Below are positions 1-7,523 of a stretch of DNA of 64,000 nucleotides, one piece after another. The number at the start of each line of letters is the position of its first letter. Position 1 is the stretch's first letter. The stretch is from Nonomuraea roseoviolacea subsp. carminata. Its GTDB lineage: Bacteria > Actinomycetota > Actinomycetes > Streptosporangiales > Streptosporangiaceae. Location: NCBI RefSeq assembly GCF_024172185.1, contig NZ_JAMZEC010000001.1, positions 5,104,001 to 5,168,000 of the forward strand. The letters are read 5' to 3'. A model generated the notes under the pieces. It was given only the letters and a program-made list of their open reading frames with translations. It had not been told where the DNA came from and made no database searches. The translations under genes and the position numbers were made by a program.

Positions 1-92
1 CCCATGCGTCAGTAAAGGGATAGCCAGAAGATACATGCGTGATCTTGAGGTCCGGTAGCCACTTTGGAAGGAAAACAGGGGGCTTGTCGGCC

Positions 93-109
93 GTGATCGT
101 TCTGTGATG
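93..109 (-). promoter_or_regulatory. 11-bp phased GTGAY direct repeat (copy 1)
   Basis: GTGAT occurs at 93 and again at 104, one 11-bp step apart. On the gene strand this reads as GATCAC units. Comparable phased repeats lie at 2059-2086 and 3671-3698, each upstream of a protease-like gene. Eleven-base direct repeats are typical of OmpR/PhoP-type response regulator sites such as actinomycete PHO boxes; the assignment to a particular regulator is inference. Confidence 0.4.
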
Positions 110-237
110 TTTAGAGCGGCTATCGCTAGGACTTGTCCGGTGTGCCTGACGCGCCCGTTTTCCCTGATCAACATAAGCGTGTTGTCAGAGTGACTACTGA
201 GGGCTAGGTGTCGTTGATCAGAGCCGCTCGGCATCAC

Positions 238-253
238 TGTGATGCACATCACA
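238..253. promoter_or_regulatory. CRP-like palindrome TGTGA-N6-TCACA
   Basis: TGTGATGCACATCACA is a perfect match to the CRP half-site arrangement. It lies 237 bases from the box at 1-24, compared with 229 bases between the equivalent site and box of the next paralogue (2194-2209 and 1965-1988). Confidence 0.5.
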
Positions 254-320
254 TCGGTTCGATGGCACCGTATGCGCGTCCGATGCGTCAAAACGGTCCG
301 CACTTTCCCCGGGAACGCCG

Positions 321-345
321 AAGGGCCCGGCGATGCCGGGCCCTT
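321..345 (-). terminator. GC-rich hairpin terminator after first protease gene
   Basis: An 11-bp perfect stem (AAGGGCCCGGC/GCCGGGCCCTT) with a GAT loop lies 50 bases past the stop codon of the minus-strand gene ending at 395. There is no strong T-run, so it may be a weak or Rho-assisted terminator. Confidence 0.6.
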
Positions 346-394
346 GACGAGTGAACGCGGGGTCGATCGGGTCACCCCGATCGGGGTGCGCTAC

Positions 395-1924
395 TTAGAG
401 GATCTTGCCGGACCACACGTTCGAGGCGGCCTTGTAGATCGCCGCGGTCTCGCCGTCGAAGTACGGCGAGGAGATGTAGTCGACACGACCGTTGCCGTCC
501 TGGTCGTTGAAGGTGCTGGTGACACCGTTCACGTAGCCGAGACGCTTGGTGTTGCTGTAGTTGAGCAGCCACGGACCACCGTCGGCGCCCTCGGTCATCG
601 AGCACTTGAGGGCCACGTGCTCCTCGATCTTCTTGGCGGCGGAGCCGACAAGCTTCTTCGAGGTCTTCCCGTAGCACCACTTGGGCGTGACGCCGGTGAA
701 GTTCTTGTTGCCGTCGGGGTGCGCGGCGGCCGGGTAGCCGAACACGCGGACGTACTTGCCGGTGGGCTGGTTCCAGGCCACACCCTGACCGCCGACGTTG
801 TCACCGAGACGGCCGGCGTCCTTCGCGAAGCCCTCGATGATGTAGAAGACGGTCTTGTAGAACTTGGTGTCGGAGCCGGGCTTGTACCACTGCTGCACGA
901 AGAAGTGCGTGATGGTCCAGTTGCCGCGGGCGTCCTGCGCGACGGTCGCCGGGTACTTCTTGGCGTCCGCCTCCTTGGCCTTCTTGTAGGCGGCGGCCTG
1001 GGAGTCGGTCACGATCTCCGTGACGGGCTCGCCGAACTTGAAGCCGTTGCCCTTGCCGACCTTGGCGTCCTTGTAGGTCGCCTCGGAGACCTCGATCTTG
1101 GCGACCTCGGCACCGGGGTAGTCGGGGCCGGTCGGCTCCGCCTTCGAGCCACGCTTGACCCAGCACGCCGTGGTGGAGGTCGGGTCCAGCTTGCACTGAC
1201 GGAACTCGGCGCGGGAGATCTCGACGTCCTTGGCGTCCTTGACGCCCTGGTACTTGTCGAACTCGGCCTTGGAGACCTGCTTGGCCGTGCCGCCACCGAG
1301 CTGGATGCCGTTGTACACGGTCACGAACGCGTAGTCGCGGTCGTAGTCCTCGTACACGTCGAAGTCGTAGTGCGTGAACGCCTGCTTACCGACGTAGATG
1401 CCCCACGGCGACTTGCCCTGGTAGTAACCCGGGACGAAGACCCACTTGGACATGACGTCCGTGTTGCCGGCCGTGTCGTAGACACAGTGGCCGGCCGTGG
1501 CGACCAGGTTGCGGTACTTGGACTGGATCGAAGTGGCGGAGCACCACTTCTTCTCGCCCTTGCTGTTGACGAAGAAGACCTTGCCGATGGTCTTCGGCAG
1601 GTTCACGTTCTGAACCTTGACCGAGGTCTTCTTCTCCTGGCCGATCGGCGAAGCCGAGCCCGGCTTCGTGTCGGCGCTGTAGCCGCCCTTGCTCTGGAGC
1701 TTGGCGACGTCCTTGCTGTCCCAGACGTTGGACTCGGTCGCGGCCTTGAGGGCCGCACCGTTGCTCTCGGCCCAGTACTGGGCGATGGCCTTGGCGTCGG
1801 CCGCGCTCTTCGCCATCGGGTCGGTGGCGACGTCACCGGCGGCCTGAGCGGTGCCGGCGAGGCCGGCAGCCAGAAGGCCGGTAGCCAGGATGGCGCCACC
1901 GGCGGGGATGAGGATGCGCTTCAA
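395..1924 (-). CDS. Secreted trypsin/V8-like peptidase homologue with catalytic Ser replaced by Asp
   Basis: About 509 residues. The TTG start at 1924 is preferred: AAGGAG sits 8 bases upstream and the product then begins MKRIL, matching the next paralogue, whose start is also TTG. An Ala-rich signal peptide ends near TAQAA. The chymotrypsin-fold triad is partly visible: His in TAGHCVYD, Asp in DRDYAFVTV, but the serine motif GxSGGPW reads GADGGPW (codon GAC). Compared with the next paralogue there is an extra insertion of roughly 130-140 residues between the Asp and Ser regions, containing a Cys pair. S1 family members need that Ser for hydrolysis, so this is probably an inactive pseudoprotease or a binding protein. 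It is the first complete gene of a tandem minus-strand family, with its own promoter and terminator. Confidence 0.85.
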   Translation of the reverse strand: MKRILIPAGGAILATGLLAAGLAGTAQAAGDVATDPMAKSAADAKAIAQYWAESNGAALKAATESNVWDSKDVAKLQSKGGYSADTKPGSASPIGQEKKTSVKVQNVNLPKTIGKVFFVNSKGEKKWCSATSIQSKYRNLVATAGHCVYDTAGNTDVMSKWVFVPGYYQGKSPWGIYVGKQAFTHYDFDVYEDYDRDYAFVTVYNGIQLGGGTAKQVSKAEFDKYQGVKDAKDVEISRAEFRQCKLDPTSTTACWVKRGSKAEPTGPDYPGAEVAKIEVSEATYKDAKVGKGNGFKFGEPVTEIVTDSQAAAYKKAKEADAKKYPATVAQDARGNWTITHFFVQQWYKPGSDTKFYKTVFYIIEGFAKDAGRLGDNVGGQGVAWNQPTGKYVRVFGYPAAAHPDGNKNFTGVTPKWCYGKTSKKLVGSAAKKIEEHVALKCSMTEGADGGPWLLNYSNTKRLGYVNGVTSTFNDQDGNGRVDYISSPYFDGETAAIYKAASNVWSGKIL

Positions 1925-1964
1925 GGGAACTGCTCCTTGGTCTGTCGTGGGACGCATGTTGCGT

Positions 1965-1988
1965 CCCATGCGTCAGTAAAGGGATAGC
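1965..1988. repeat. 24-bp box repeated at positions 1-24
   Basis: The 24 bases here, just upstream of the preferred TTG start, are identical to the first 24 bases of the window. The match marks duplicated promoter/leader DNA in the tandem protease family. Confidence 0.75.
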
Positions 1989-2058
1989 AAGGAACATAGC
2001 GCGGTGATCTTTGCAGGTGGAAGCCGGTTTGCCCCATTAGGTAGGCGCCCTTACCGCC

Positions 2059-2086
2059 GTGACCTTTCCGTGACCTGTCAGTGATC
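2059..2086 (-). promoter_or_regulatory. 11-bp phased GTGAY direct repeats (copy 2, three units)
   Basis: GTGAC at 2059, GTGAC at 2070 and GTGAT at 2081 are spaced exactly 11 bases, with a further GTGATCATGG at 2097. On the gene strand the units read GATCAC/GGTCAC. This is the clearest of the three phased arrays upstream of the protease genes. Confidence 0.45.
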
Positions 2087-2193
2087 TTCGCTGACGGTGA
2101 TCATGGCGTCACGTTTTCGCTGGGTATCGCGCGGTTTCGTAACGCCCGAGTAAAGGCGGATTAAACGGACATCACACAGCGTGGTCGCCTGCA

Positions 2194-2209
2194 TGTGATG
2201 CAGATCACA
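2194..2209. promoter_or_regulatory. CRP-like palindrome TGTGA-N6-TCACA
   Basis: TGTGATGCAGATCACA matches the CRP operator layout exactly and is 14/16 identical to the 238-253 site, supporting a shared control of both paralogues. Confidence 0.5.
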
Positions 2210-2331
2210 GGAACCAAATCAGGCCCCAACTCCGTCTAACTCTCCCTCCGGCCCGGATGATCTTCCGAATCGGCGTCCCTGGCGGGGTTTTCCACCCCTC
2301 CCCGCGCCTTCGGGGCCCAAACCGCGGACAC

Positions 2332-2361
2332 GAAAAAGGGGCCCGGCCGAAGCCGGGCCCC
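2332..2361 (-). terminator. Intrinsic terminator of second protease gene
   Basis: On the minus strand a 10-bp stem GGGGCCCGGC/GCCGGGCCCC with a TTCG loop is followed directly by TTTTT. It begins 16 bases after the stop codon of the gene ending at 2377. Confidence 0.9.
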
Positions 2362-2376
2362 TCCGTGAAGCGGGTG

Positions 2377-3543
2377 TTACTTGTACAGCTCGCCGTTCGG
2401 GCCGACGATCTTGCCGGACCACACGTTCTTGGCCGCGTTGTAGATCGACGCCGTCTCACCGTCGAAATACGGCGAGGTGATGTAGTCGATGCGGTCGTTG
2501 CCGTCCTGGTCGGCGAACGTGCTGGTCACGCCGTTGACGTAGCCCAGACGCTTGCTGTTGCTGTAGTTGCTCAGCCAGGGGCCGCCATCGAAGCCGGGCG
2601 TGACCGGGCACTTGAGGCCCACGTGCTCCTCGATCTTGAGCCACGGGGCGCCCACGGCCTTGCCGGTCGTGGCGCCGTAGCACCACTTCGGCGTCACGCC
2701 GCTGTAGGGCTTGTTGCCGTCCGGGTGCGGGCCGGCGGGGTAGCCGAACGCGCGCACGGTCTTGCCCGTGGGCTGGTTCCAGGCCACGCCTTGGCCGCCG
2801 ACGTTGTCGCCCAGGCGGCCCGCGTCCTTCGACAGCAGGATGTAGAAGTGGCCGCCCCAGCTGCGCTTCGGGCCGCTGAACCGCTCGAAGTCCTTGCGGT
2901 CCACCTGCTTGACGCCCTCGAAGGCGATGCCGTTGAAGACGGTGACGAACGCGTAGTCGCGGTCGTAGTCCTCGTAGACGTCGAAGTCGCTGTGGGTGAA
3001 CGCCTGCTTGCCGACGTAGATGCCGAACGGCGCCTTGCCCTCGTAGTAGCCGGGCACGAACACCCAGTTGCTCATCGTGTCCTTGTTGCTGTCCGTGTCG
3101 TACACGCAGTGGCCGGCCGTGGCGACCAGGTTGCGGTAGTTGGACTGCACGGACGTGGCCGTGCACCAGCGGAACTTGCCGGAGCCGTCCACGAAGAACA
3201 CCTTGCCGACCGTCTTGGGCAGGTTGACGTTCTGCGCGCGGCCGATGGGCTTCTTGTCCTCGCCGATGGGCGCGGCGGTGCCGGGGTTGCCGTCCGCGGT
3301 GTAGCCGCCCTTGGAGACGAGCTTCCGGACCTCCTTGGCGTCCCAGGTGTACGCCGTGGCGGAGCGGAGCGCGGCGCCGTTGGAGGCCAGCCAGAACGAG
3401 GCGACCGAGGCGGCCTGCGAGGTGTTGCGGGCCATGGGGTCGGTGGCGATGTCCGCGCGGGCCTGCGCGGTGCCGGTGAGGCCGGCGGCCAGCAGGCCGG
3501 CGGCCAGGGCGACGCCACCGGTCGGGAGGAGGATTCGCTTCAA
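2377..3543 (-). CDS. Secreted trypsin/V8-like peptidase homologue with catalytic Ser replaced by Asp
   Basis: 388 residues, TTG start (MKRILLPTGG) with GGAG five bases upstream; the start agrees with the neighbouring paralogue. It has a signal peptide (cleavage near GTAQARA), His in TAGHCVYD and Asp in DRDYAFVTV. The nucleophile motif is GFDGGPW with codon GAT, so Ser is again replaced by Asp, by a different codon than in the paralogue at 395-1924. It lacks that paralogue's long insertion. The C-terminal region (YVNGVTSTFADQDGNDRIDY) is nearly the same in both. The function is unknown; by family it should be an exported protease, but the key residue is missing. It is a close tandem duplicate with its own terminator. 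Confidence 0.85.
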   Translation of the reverse strand: MKRILLPTGGVALAAGLLAAGLTGTAQARADIATDPMARNTSQAASVASFWLASNGAALRSATAYTWDAKEVRKLVSKGGYTADGNPGTAAPIGEDKKPIGRAQNVNLPKTVGKVFFVDGSGKFRWCTATSVQSNYRNLVATAGHCVYDTDSNKDTMSNWVFVPGYYEGKAPFGIYVGKQAFTHSDFDVYEDYDRDYAFVTVFNGIAFEGVKQVDRKDFERFSGPKRSWGGHFYILLSKDAGRLGDNVGGQGVAWNQPTGKTVRAFGYPAGPHPDGNKPYSGVTPKWCYGATTGKAVGAPWLKIEEHVGLKCPVTPGFDGGPWLSNYSNSKRLGYVNGVTSTFADQDGNDRIDYITSPYFDGETASIYNAAKNVWSGKIVGPNGELYK

Positions 3544-3670
3544 GGTAACTCCAGGCTTTGCCTTGTGCTGCCGGGGTTCCGTACATCCCTCGGTGCAGCA
3601 GACGGACAGCCGGGAACCTATCGGTCTGACTCCGCGCCTGTGAATTTCGCGAAGATCATGTCATGGGCCG

Positions 3671-3698
3671 GTGAGGCTGTCGTGATCTTTCTGAGATC
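3671..3698 (-). promoter_or_regulatory. 11-bp phased direct repeats (copy 3)
   Basis: GTGAG at 3671, GTGAT at 3682 and GAGAT at 3693 are spaced exactly 11 bases and lie about 130-155 bases upstream of the TTG start at 3543. The spacing matches the arrays at 93 and 2059. No full CRP-like site is present in this shorter upstream region. Confidence 0.4.
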
Positions 3699-3742
3699 AC
3701 GTTCTGGCTGATCATTATGGGGGTTGCCACGCTGTGTGTAAG

Positions 3743-4825
3743 TTACGTCACATTTGCGGGGGTGGCGACCGCCGCCGCGTGCCGGTAGACCTCGCCGGTG
3801 GCGACGGTGAAGTTCGGCGAGGAGACGGCGTCGTAGCCGCCCTTGGCGTCCCGGTTCCAGGTGAGGCTGTTGATGCCGTTCAGCGAGCCGAGGCCCTGCG
3901 CGGGCTGGTAGTCGATCAGCCAGGGGCCGCCGCTGGCGCCCGCGGTGAAGTTGCACGGCTCGACCTGCACGCCGTACTGGAGGTCGAGGCTCGGGGCGAC
4001 GGTCCAGCGGGTGCCGCCCGCGCAGGACATCAGCTTGCGCCCGTCGAACGGCCGGGTGCCGTCGGGCTGCGGCCCGGCCGGGTAGCCGAAGGTGGTGACG
4101 CGGTTGCCCGCGCCCTTGGCGACGGCCAGGCCCTGGCCGCCGATGTTGTCCTGGAGGCGGCCGACGTCCTGCATCACGAGCTTGCCGCCCTTGGAGACCC
4201 AGGTGAAGCCGCGGTGCACGGTCACGAACGCGTAGTCGTAGTCGTAGTCGCCCCGTCCGGGCCAGTGCTCGTGCATGCTGATGGCCGCGCCGACGTAGAT
4301 GCCGTCGGGCGTCTCGCCGTTGGGGCCGGGGTTCGGGATGAAGATCCAGGAGTCGGCGGGCTTGGCCTGGCGGGCGTCGTAGGCGCAGTGGGCGGCGGTG
4401 GCGACGACGCTGCGGTTCCTGGCGGCCACCGCGCTGGCCGAGCACCAGTACTCCTTGGTCCCGAACCGGAAGTACACCTTGCCCATGGTCCGGGCCATCG
4501 TGCCCTTCGCCGGCAGTTCCGGCGAGACGCTGAGCGGGACATTGACCTTCTTGGCCGGGGTGATCTGCTCGCTGCTGGGTACGGCGGTGGCGCCCGCGCT
4601 CGTGGAGGACTGCGAGCCCGGCGTCGCGGGGCTGTAGCTGTCGGCCCTCTTGAGGATGTCCGGCTTCCAGGACTCGGCGACCTTCTGCACGTCCGCGGCG
4701 GTCCTGGCGAGCGTCACGGAGTAGACCCAGCTCGTCGCGTGCGCGGACGCCGTCCCCCCGAACGCGGGCAGCGCGAGCAGCGCGCTGAGCGCGACGGCTG
4801 CCAGGCGCCGGACCGGGGGGATCAT
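3743..4825 (-). CDS. Secreted trypsin/V8-like serine peptidase, intact triad
   Basis: 360 residues from the ATG at 4825 (AAGGAAGG seven bases upstream); an in-frame ATG at 4870 is possible but would put extra residues before the signal peptide. The signal peptide ends near GTASA. Catalytic residues are all present: His in TAAHCAYD, Asp in DYDYAFVTV, Ser in GASGGPW. It shares the fold and several segments (GGQGLAV, FGYPAGPQPDG) with the two Asp-substituted paralogues downstream but is more divergent. It is likely an active exported endopeptidase of the glutamyl/trypsin-like S1 group; substrate specificity cannot be read. Its promoter lies between it and the divergent inhibitor gene at 5024. 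Confidence 0.88.
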   Translation of the reverse strand: MIPPVRRLAAVALSALLALPAFGGTASAHATSWVYSVTLARTAADVQKVAESWKPDILKRADSYSPATPGSQSSTSAGATAVPSSEQITPAKKVNVPLSVSPELPAKGTMARTMGKVYFRFGTKEYWCSASAVAARNRSVVATAAHCAYDARQAKPADSWIFIPNPGPNGETPDGIYVGAAISMHEHWPGRGDYDYDYAFVTVHRGFTWVSKGGKLVMQDVGRLQDNIGGQGLAVAKGAGNRVTTFGYPAGPQPDGTRPFDGRKLMSCAGGTRWTVAPSLDLQYGVQVEPCNFTAGASGGPWLIDYQPAQGLGSLNGINSLTWNRDAKGGYDAVSSPNFTVATGEVYRHAAAVATPANVT

Positions 4826-4886
4826 GGAAATGCCTTCCTTGGGGTGTAAAGGTGGATTTTTCCAGATCAACTGACTGTATTGCAGC

Positions 4887-4909
4887 TCAGATGAAGATTC
4901 GTTATCTGA
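4887..4909. promoter_or_regulatory. Inverted repeat in protease/inhibitor divergent promoter
   Basis: TCAGAT and ATCTGA flank an 11-base spacer, 62 bases upstream of the protease start at 4825 and 115 bases before the SSI start at 5024. It could serve either gene. The binding protein is unknown. Confidence 0.3.
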
Positions 4910-5023
4910 TCAAGCGTGACTTGTGTCCCATAAGGATGGTGTCAAGTAGGCCGTCCGGATAGGTGAGACTGCTCCCACGTGTCGGTCGTTGCCGCAGGTC
5001 AGGGGTCGAGGCAGGCTGCGAGC

Positions 5024-5383
5024 ATGCGTCGACTTCTCTGTCTCGCCGTGCTTTCCTGTACGGCATTCGCCGCCACGCCCGCCGTGGCCGAGACTCACTC
5101 TCGTGACACGGACCGGAAGGTTTTCGTGATCATTGTTGGCGACAAGGGCTCCGTCTTGTCGTGTCGCCAGCGCTCGCCCAAGCCCGCGTGCATCGCCCTC
5201 GAAAGGGCCGGCGGCGACCCCGCCCGGCTGCCCTCGCGGACCGACGCGGTCTGCACGATGGAGTACAACCCGGTGCGCGTCTCGGCGCTCGGCGTCTGGG
5301 CGGGCCGGCCGGTCCGCTACGAGCGCACGTTCCCGAACCCCTGCCAGATGCAGGCGGCGATGGGGCCGGTCTCCCAGTTCTGA
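5024..5383 (+). CDS. Subtilisin inhibitor-like (SSI) secreted protease inhibitor, P1 Met
   Basis: 119 residues including a signal peptide (MRRLLCLAVLSCTAFAATPAVA). The ATG at 5024 is chosen because an earlier in-frame ATG at 4979 would add a non-signal extension. It has the SSI family pattern: four Cys (SC, AC, VC, PC), the reactive-site segment CTMEYNPV, GVWAG and a final aromatic residue. By alignment to SSI (CPMVYDPV) the P1 residue is Met, which favours subtilisin-like targets. These proteins act outside the cell as tight-binding dimeric inhibitors. It is divergent from an intact secreted serine protease, so a regulatory role toward local proteases is plausible but unproven. Confidence 0.88.
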   Translation: MRRLLCLAVLSCTAFAATPAVAETHSRDTDRKVFVIIVGDKGSVLSCRQRSPKPACIALERAGGDPARLPSRTDAVCTMEYNPVRVSALGVWAGRPVRYERTFPNPCQMQAAMGPVSQF

Positions 5384-5404
5384 CCACGGCAGCCCGACGA
5401 CCGC

Positions 5405-5433
5405 GGGGACCCCGGCGCACCGCCGGGGTCCCC
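5405..5433 (+). terminator. Terminator hairpin after SSI gene
   Basis: A 13-bp perfect stem GGGGACCCCGGCG/CGCCGGGGTCCCC with a CAC loop starts 21 bases after the SSI stop codon. Confidence 0.75.
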
Positions 5434-5604
5434 GTCGCTTTCCGGGCGGGGCATCCTGGTCGTGGACCTGCCCCTGGTGACCGCGGCCCCGCGACCCTGC
5501 GCGACCGCGGGTAGGTCAATGTGGCGATCAGGTGAATGCGCCGCACCCCGCCCGTGGGCTGGACTGGGGCCGAAGGCGAGAGCCCGCACGACACGAGGAC
5601 CGCC

Positions 5605-6492
5605 GTGGCCGATCAGTTCGACGTCATCGAGGCCGGTCAGCACCACCGCCGCCGGCGCTGGACCGGCATCGCGGTGCTCGCGGCGCTGCTCGCCATCCCC
5701 GTCGCCGGCCTGCTCGCCGGCCGCGCCCCCGAGCCGGAGCCCGGCATTCCCGGATACGGGACCAGGCCCTCCGCCGCCCCCATGACCACGACGAAGGCCG
5801 CGCCCAACGTCCTGTTCGTCACGCCGAGGACCAAGGGCGGCGACGAGGTCATCCGGGTCGTCTTCCCCGACGGCACCCCCGCCGAGGTCCGCTACCCGGC
5901 CCGGCTCGGGCTCGCCGCCCTCGGGTCGCGGCCGTTCCAGGGCGCCTGGGTGGAAGGCCAGTACCGCCGCATGTCCGCACCGTACGGCGGCGCGGCCGAG
6001 GTGTCGAAGGGCGGAAAACCCCTGCGCAACCTCACCCCGGACGTCGAGCTGTGGCCGCGCCAGCCCGGCAGCGGCTCGTACGGGCAGGTGCTGCTGTTCG
6101 CGTTCGGCGACTGGCGCCTCGCCCTGTACGACCGGCCCGAGGGGCTCACCTTCGAGCAGCGCATGGCCGCGGCCGGGCACATCAGGGGCAGGGTCACCAA
6201 GGGCGGCTACCTGGTGCTGGCCGCCACGGACCCGGTCCGCCTGGCCCGGCCGGGCGAGACGGTGCAGGGCGACCCGGTCGGGCCGCAGCTGTGGTTCGGC
6301 GGCGTGGCCGGCGACGTCGTCGGGCTCATCCTGGTGCCGGGGTGCGAGGCGGCGCCGCCGGCGCCCATGATGATCGACCGCCGCGGCCGGCCGTCCCGCA
6401 CCGCCTGCCGGGGCGGGGTGCAGATCGCCGCCTCGGGCTCGCCCGCGTTCGTCGAGCGGGCGGTCAAGGAGATCCGGATCACGCTGAAGTAG
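5605..6492 (+). CDS. Membrane-anchored or exported protein of unknown function
   Basis: 295 residues from GTG at 5605, chosen for GAGGA five bases upstream; an ATG at 5536 in the same frame has no good ribosome site. A basic stretch (HHRRRRW) precedes one hydrophobic segment (about residues 18-38), then a Pro-rich linker and an extracytoplasmic domain of roughly 230 residues with two Cys (VPGCEAAP, RTACRGG). I do not recognise the family. It stands 9 bases before a quinone oxidoreductase gene on the same strand, so they may be cotranscribed, but no functional link is evident. Confidence 0.7.
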   Translation: MADQFDVIEAGQHHRRRRWTGIAVLAALLAIPVAGLLAGRAPEPEPGIPGYGTRPSAAPMTTTKAAPNVLFVTPRTKGGDEVIRVVFPDGTPAEVRYPARLGLAALGSRPFQGAWVEGQYRRMSAPYGGAAEVSKGGKPLRNLTPDVELWPRQPGSGSYGQVLLFAFGDWRLALYDRPEGLTFEQRMAAAGHIRGRVTKGGYLVLAATDPVRLARPGETVQGDPVGPQLWFGGVAGDVVGLILVPGCEAAPPAPMMIDRRGRPSRTACRGGVQIAASGSPAFVERAVKEIRITLK

Positions 6493-6501
6493 GGTGCGGC
6501 C

Positions 6502-7458
6502 ATGTTCGCCGTAACCGCCACACAGACCGATCCCGACAATCCGCTGGCCGGGCTGACGCTCGGTGAGCGGCCGGAGCCCGCGACCCCGGACGGCTGGACC
6601 ACCGTCACCGTGCGGGCCGCCGCGCTCAACCACCACGACCTGTGGACGCTCAAGGGCGTCGGCATCCGCCAGGACCGGCTGCCGATCGTGCTCGGCTGCG
6701 ACGCGGCCGGTGTGGACGAGGACGGCAACGAGGTCATCGTCCACGCGGTGATCGGCGCGGGCGCCGACGAGACGCTCGACCCGAAGCGCTCGCTGCTGTC
6801 GGAGCTCCACGACGGCACCTTCGCCGAGCGCGTCGCCGTGCCGCGCCGCAACCTCGTGCCCAAGCCGGCCGTGCTCACCTTCGAGCAGGCCGCGTGCCTG
6901 CCCACGGCGTGGCTGACCGCCTACCGGATGCTGTTCGACAAGGCGGAGCTCCAGCCGGGCTCGACGGTGCTCGTCCAGGGGGCCGGCGGCGGCGTCGCGA
7001 CCGCGCTGATCGCGCTCGGCCGCGCCGGGGGGTACCGCGTCTGGGCCACCAGCCGCTCGGCGGACAAGCGGGAACGGGCCCTGGAGCTGGGGGCGGACCA
7101 GGTCTTCGAGACGGGCGCGCGGCTGCCGGAGCGGGTGGACGCGGTGATGGAGACCGTCGGCCAGGCCACCTGGGACCATTCGCTGAAGTCGCTCAAGCCG
7201 GGCGGTCGCATCGTGGTGTCGGGCGCGACCAGCGGCGCGGTGCCGCCCGCCGACCTCAACCGGGTCTTCTTCCTCCAGCTCTCGGTGGTGGGCTCCACCA
7301 TGGGCACCCGCGACCAGCTCGGCCGCCTGGCGGTCTTCCTGGAGCAGACCGGGGTCCGTCCGGTGATCGACCGGACGCTGCCGCTGACCGAGGCCCGGGA
7401 CGGGTTCGCCGCGCTGGCCGAGGGCGACGTGTTCGGCAAGATCGTCTTCACGGCCTGA
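6502..7458 (+). CDS. Zinc-free quinone oxidoreductase-type MDR dehydrogenase
   Basis: 318 residues. The N-terminal GroES-like half includes AALNHHDLWTLKG and a Rossmann half carries the nucleotide motif VQGAGGGVATA near residue 155. The structural-zinc Cys cluster of alcohol dehydrogenases is absent, as in NADPH:quinone oxidoreductases. It should be a cytosolic NAD(P)H-dependent reductase of quinones or enones; the substrate is not evident. AGGGTG lies just before the ATG. The next gene on the strand (7524) follows after 65 bases. Confidence 0.85.
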   Translation: MFAVTATQTDPDNPLAGLTLGERPEPATPDGWTTVTVRAAALNHHDLWTLKGVGIRQDRLPIVLGCDAAGVDEDGNEVIVHAVIGAGADETLDPKRSLLSELHDGTFAERVAVPRRNLVPKPAVLTFEQAACLPTAWLTAYRMLFDKAELQPGSTVLVQGAGGGVATALIALGRAGGYRVWATSRSADKRERALELGADQVFETGARLPERVDAVMETVGQATWDHSLKSLKPGGRIVVSGATSGAVPPADLNRVFFLQLSVVGSTMGTRDQLGRLAVFLEQTGVRPVIDRTLPLTEARDGFAALAEGDVFGKIVFTA

Positions 7459-7523
7459 CGCGCAAGCCGCCGCCCGAGGGGTACGAAAAGGGAGAAGGCC
7501 CCATTCGGCCGGGAGGCGTCGCC

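Larger units (their letters stand above)
1..394 (-). promoter_or_regulatory. Upstream region of an off-window protease paralogue; no gene
   Basis: No gene is seen in these 394 bases. Positions 1-24 are identical to 1965-1988, the segment just upstream of the first complete protease gene. Phased repeats (93-109) and a CRP-like palindrome (238-253) follow at nearly the same distances as in that promoter. The simplest reading is that this is the minus-strand promoter of another paralogue lying just left of the window. The hairpin at 321-345 ends the gene on its right. Confidence 0.6.
1925..2376 (-). promoter_or_regulatory. Intergenic region with protease promoter and upstream terminator; no gene
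   Basis: These 452 bases hold the leader and promoter of the gene starting at 1924 and the terminator (2332-2361) of the gene ending at 2377. Phased repeats are at 2059-2086 and a CRP-like site at 2194-2209. No convincing coding sequence was found. Confidence 0.6.

Noticed and set aside
239..1987. Long plus-strand frame opposite the first protease gene
   Set aside because: It is an antisense by-product of GC-rich coding DNA; the minus strand encodes a signal peptide and protease motifs.
3733..3750. CRP-like site TGTGT...TCACA upstream of the second protease
   Set aside because: The half-sites are eight rather than six bases apart and overlap the end of the neighbouring gene.
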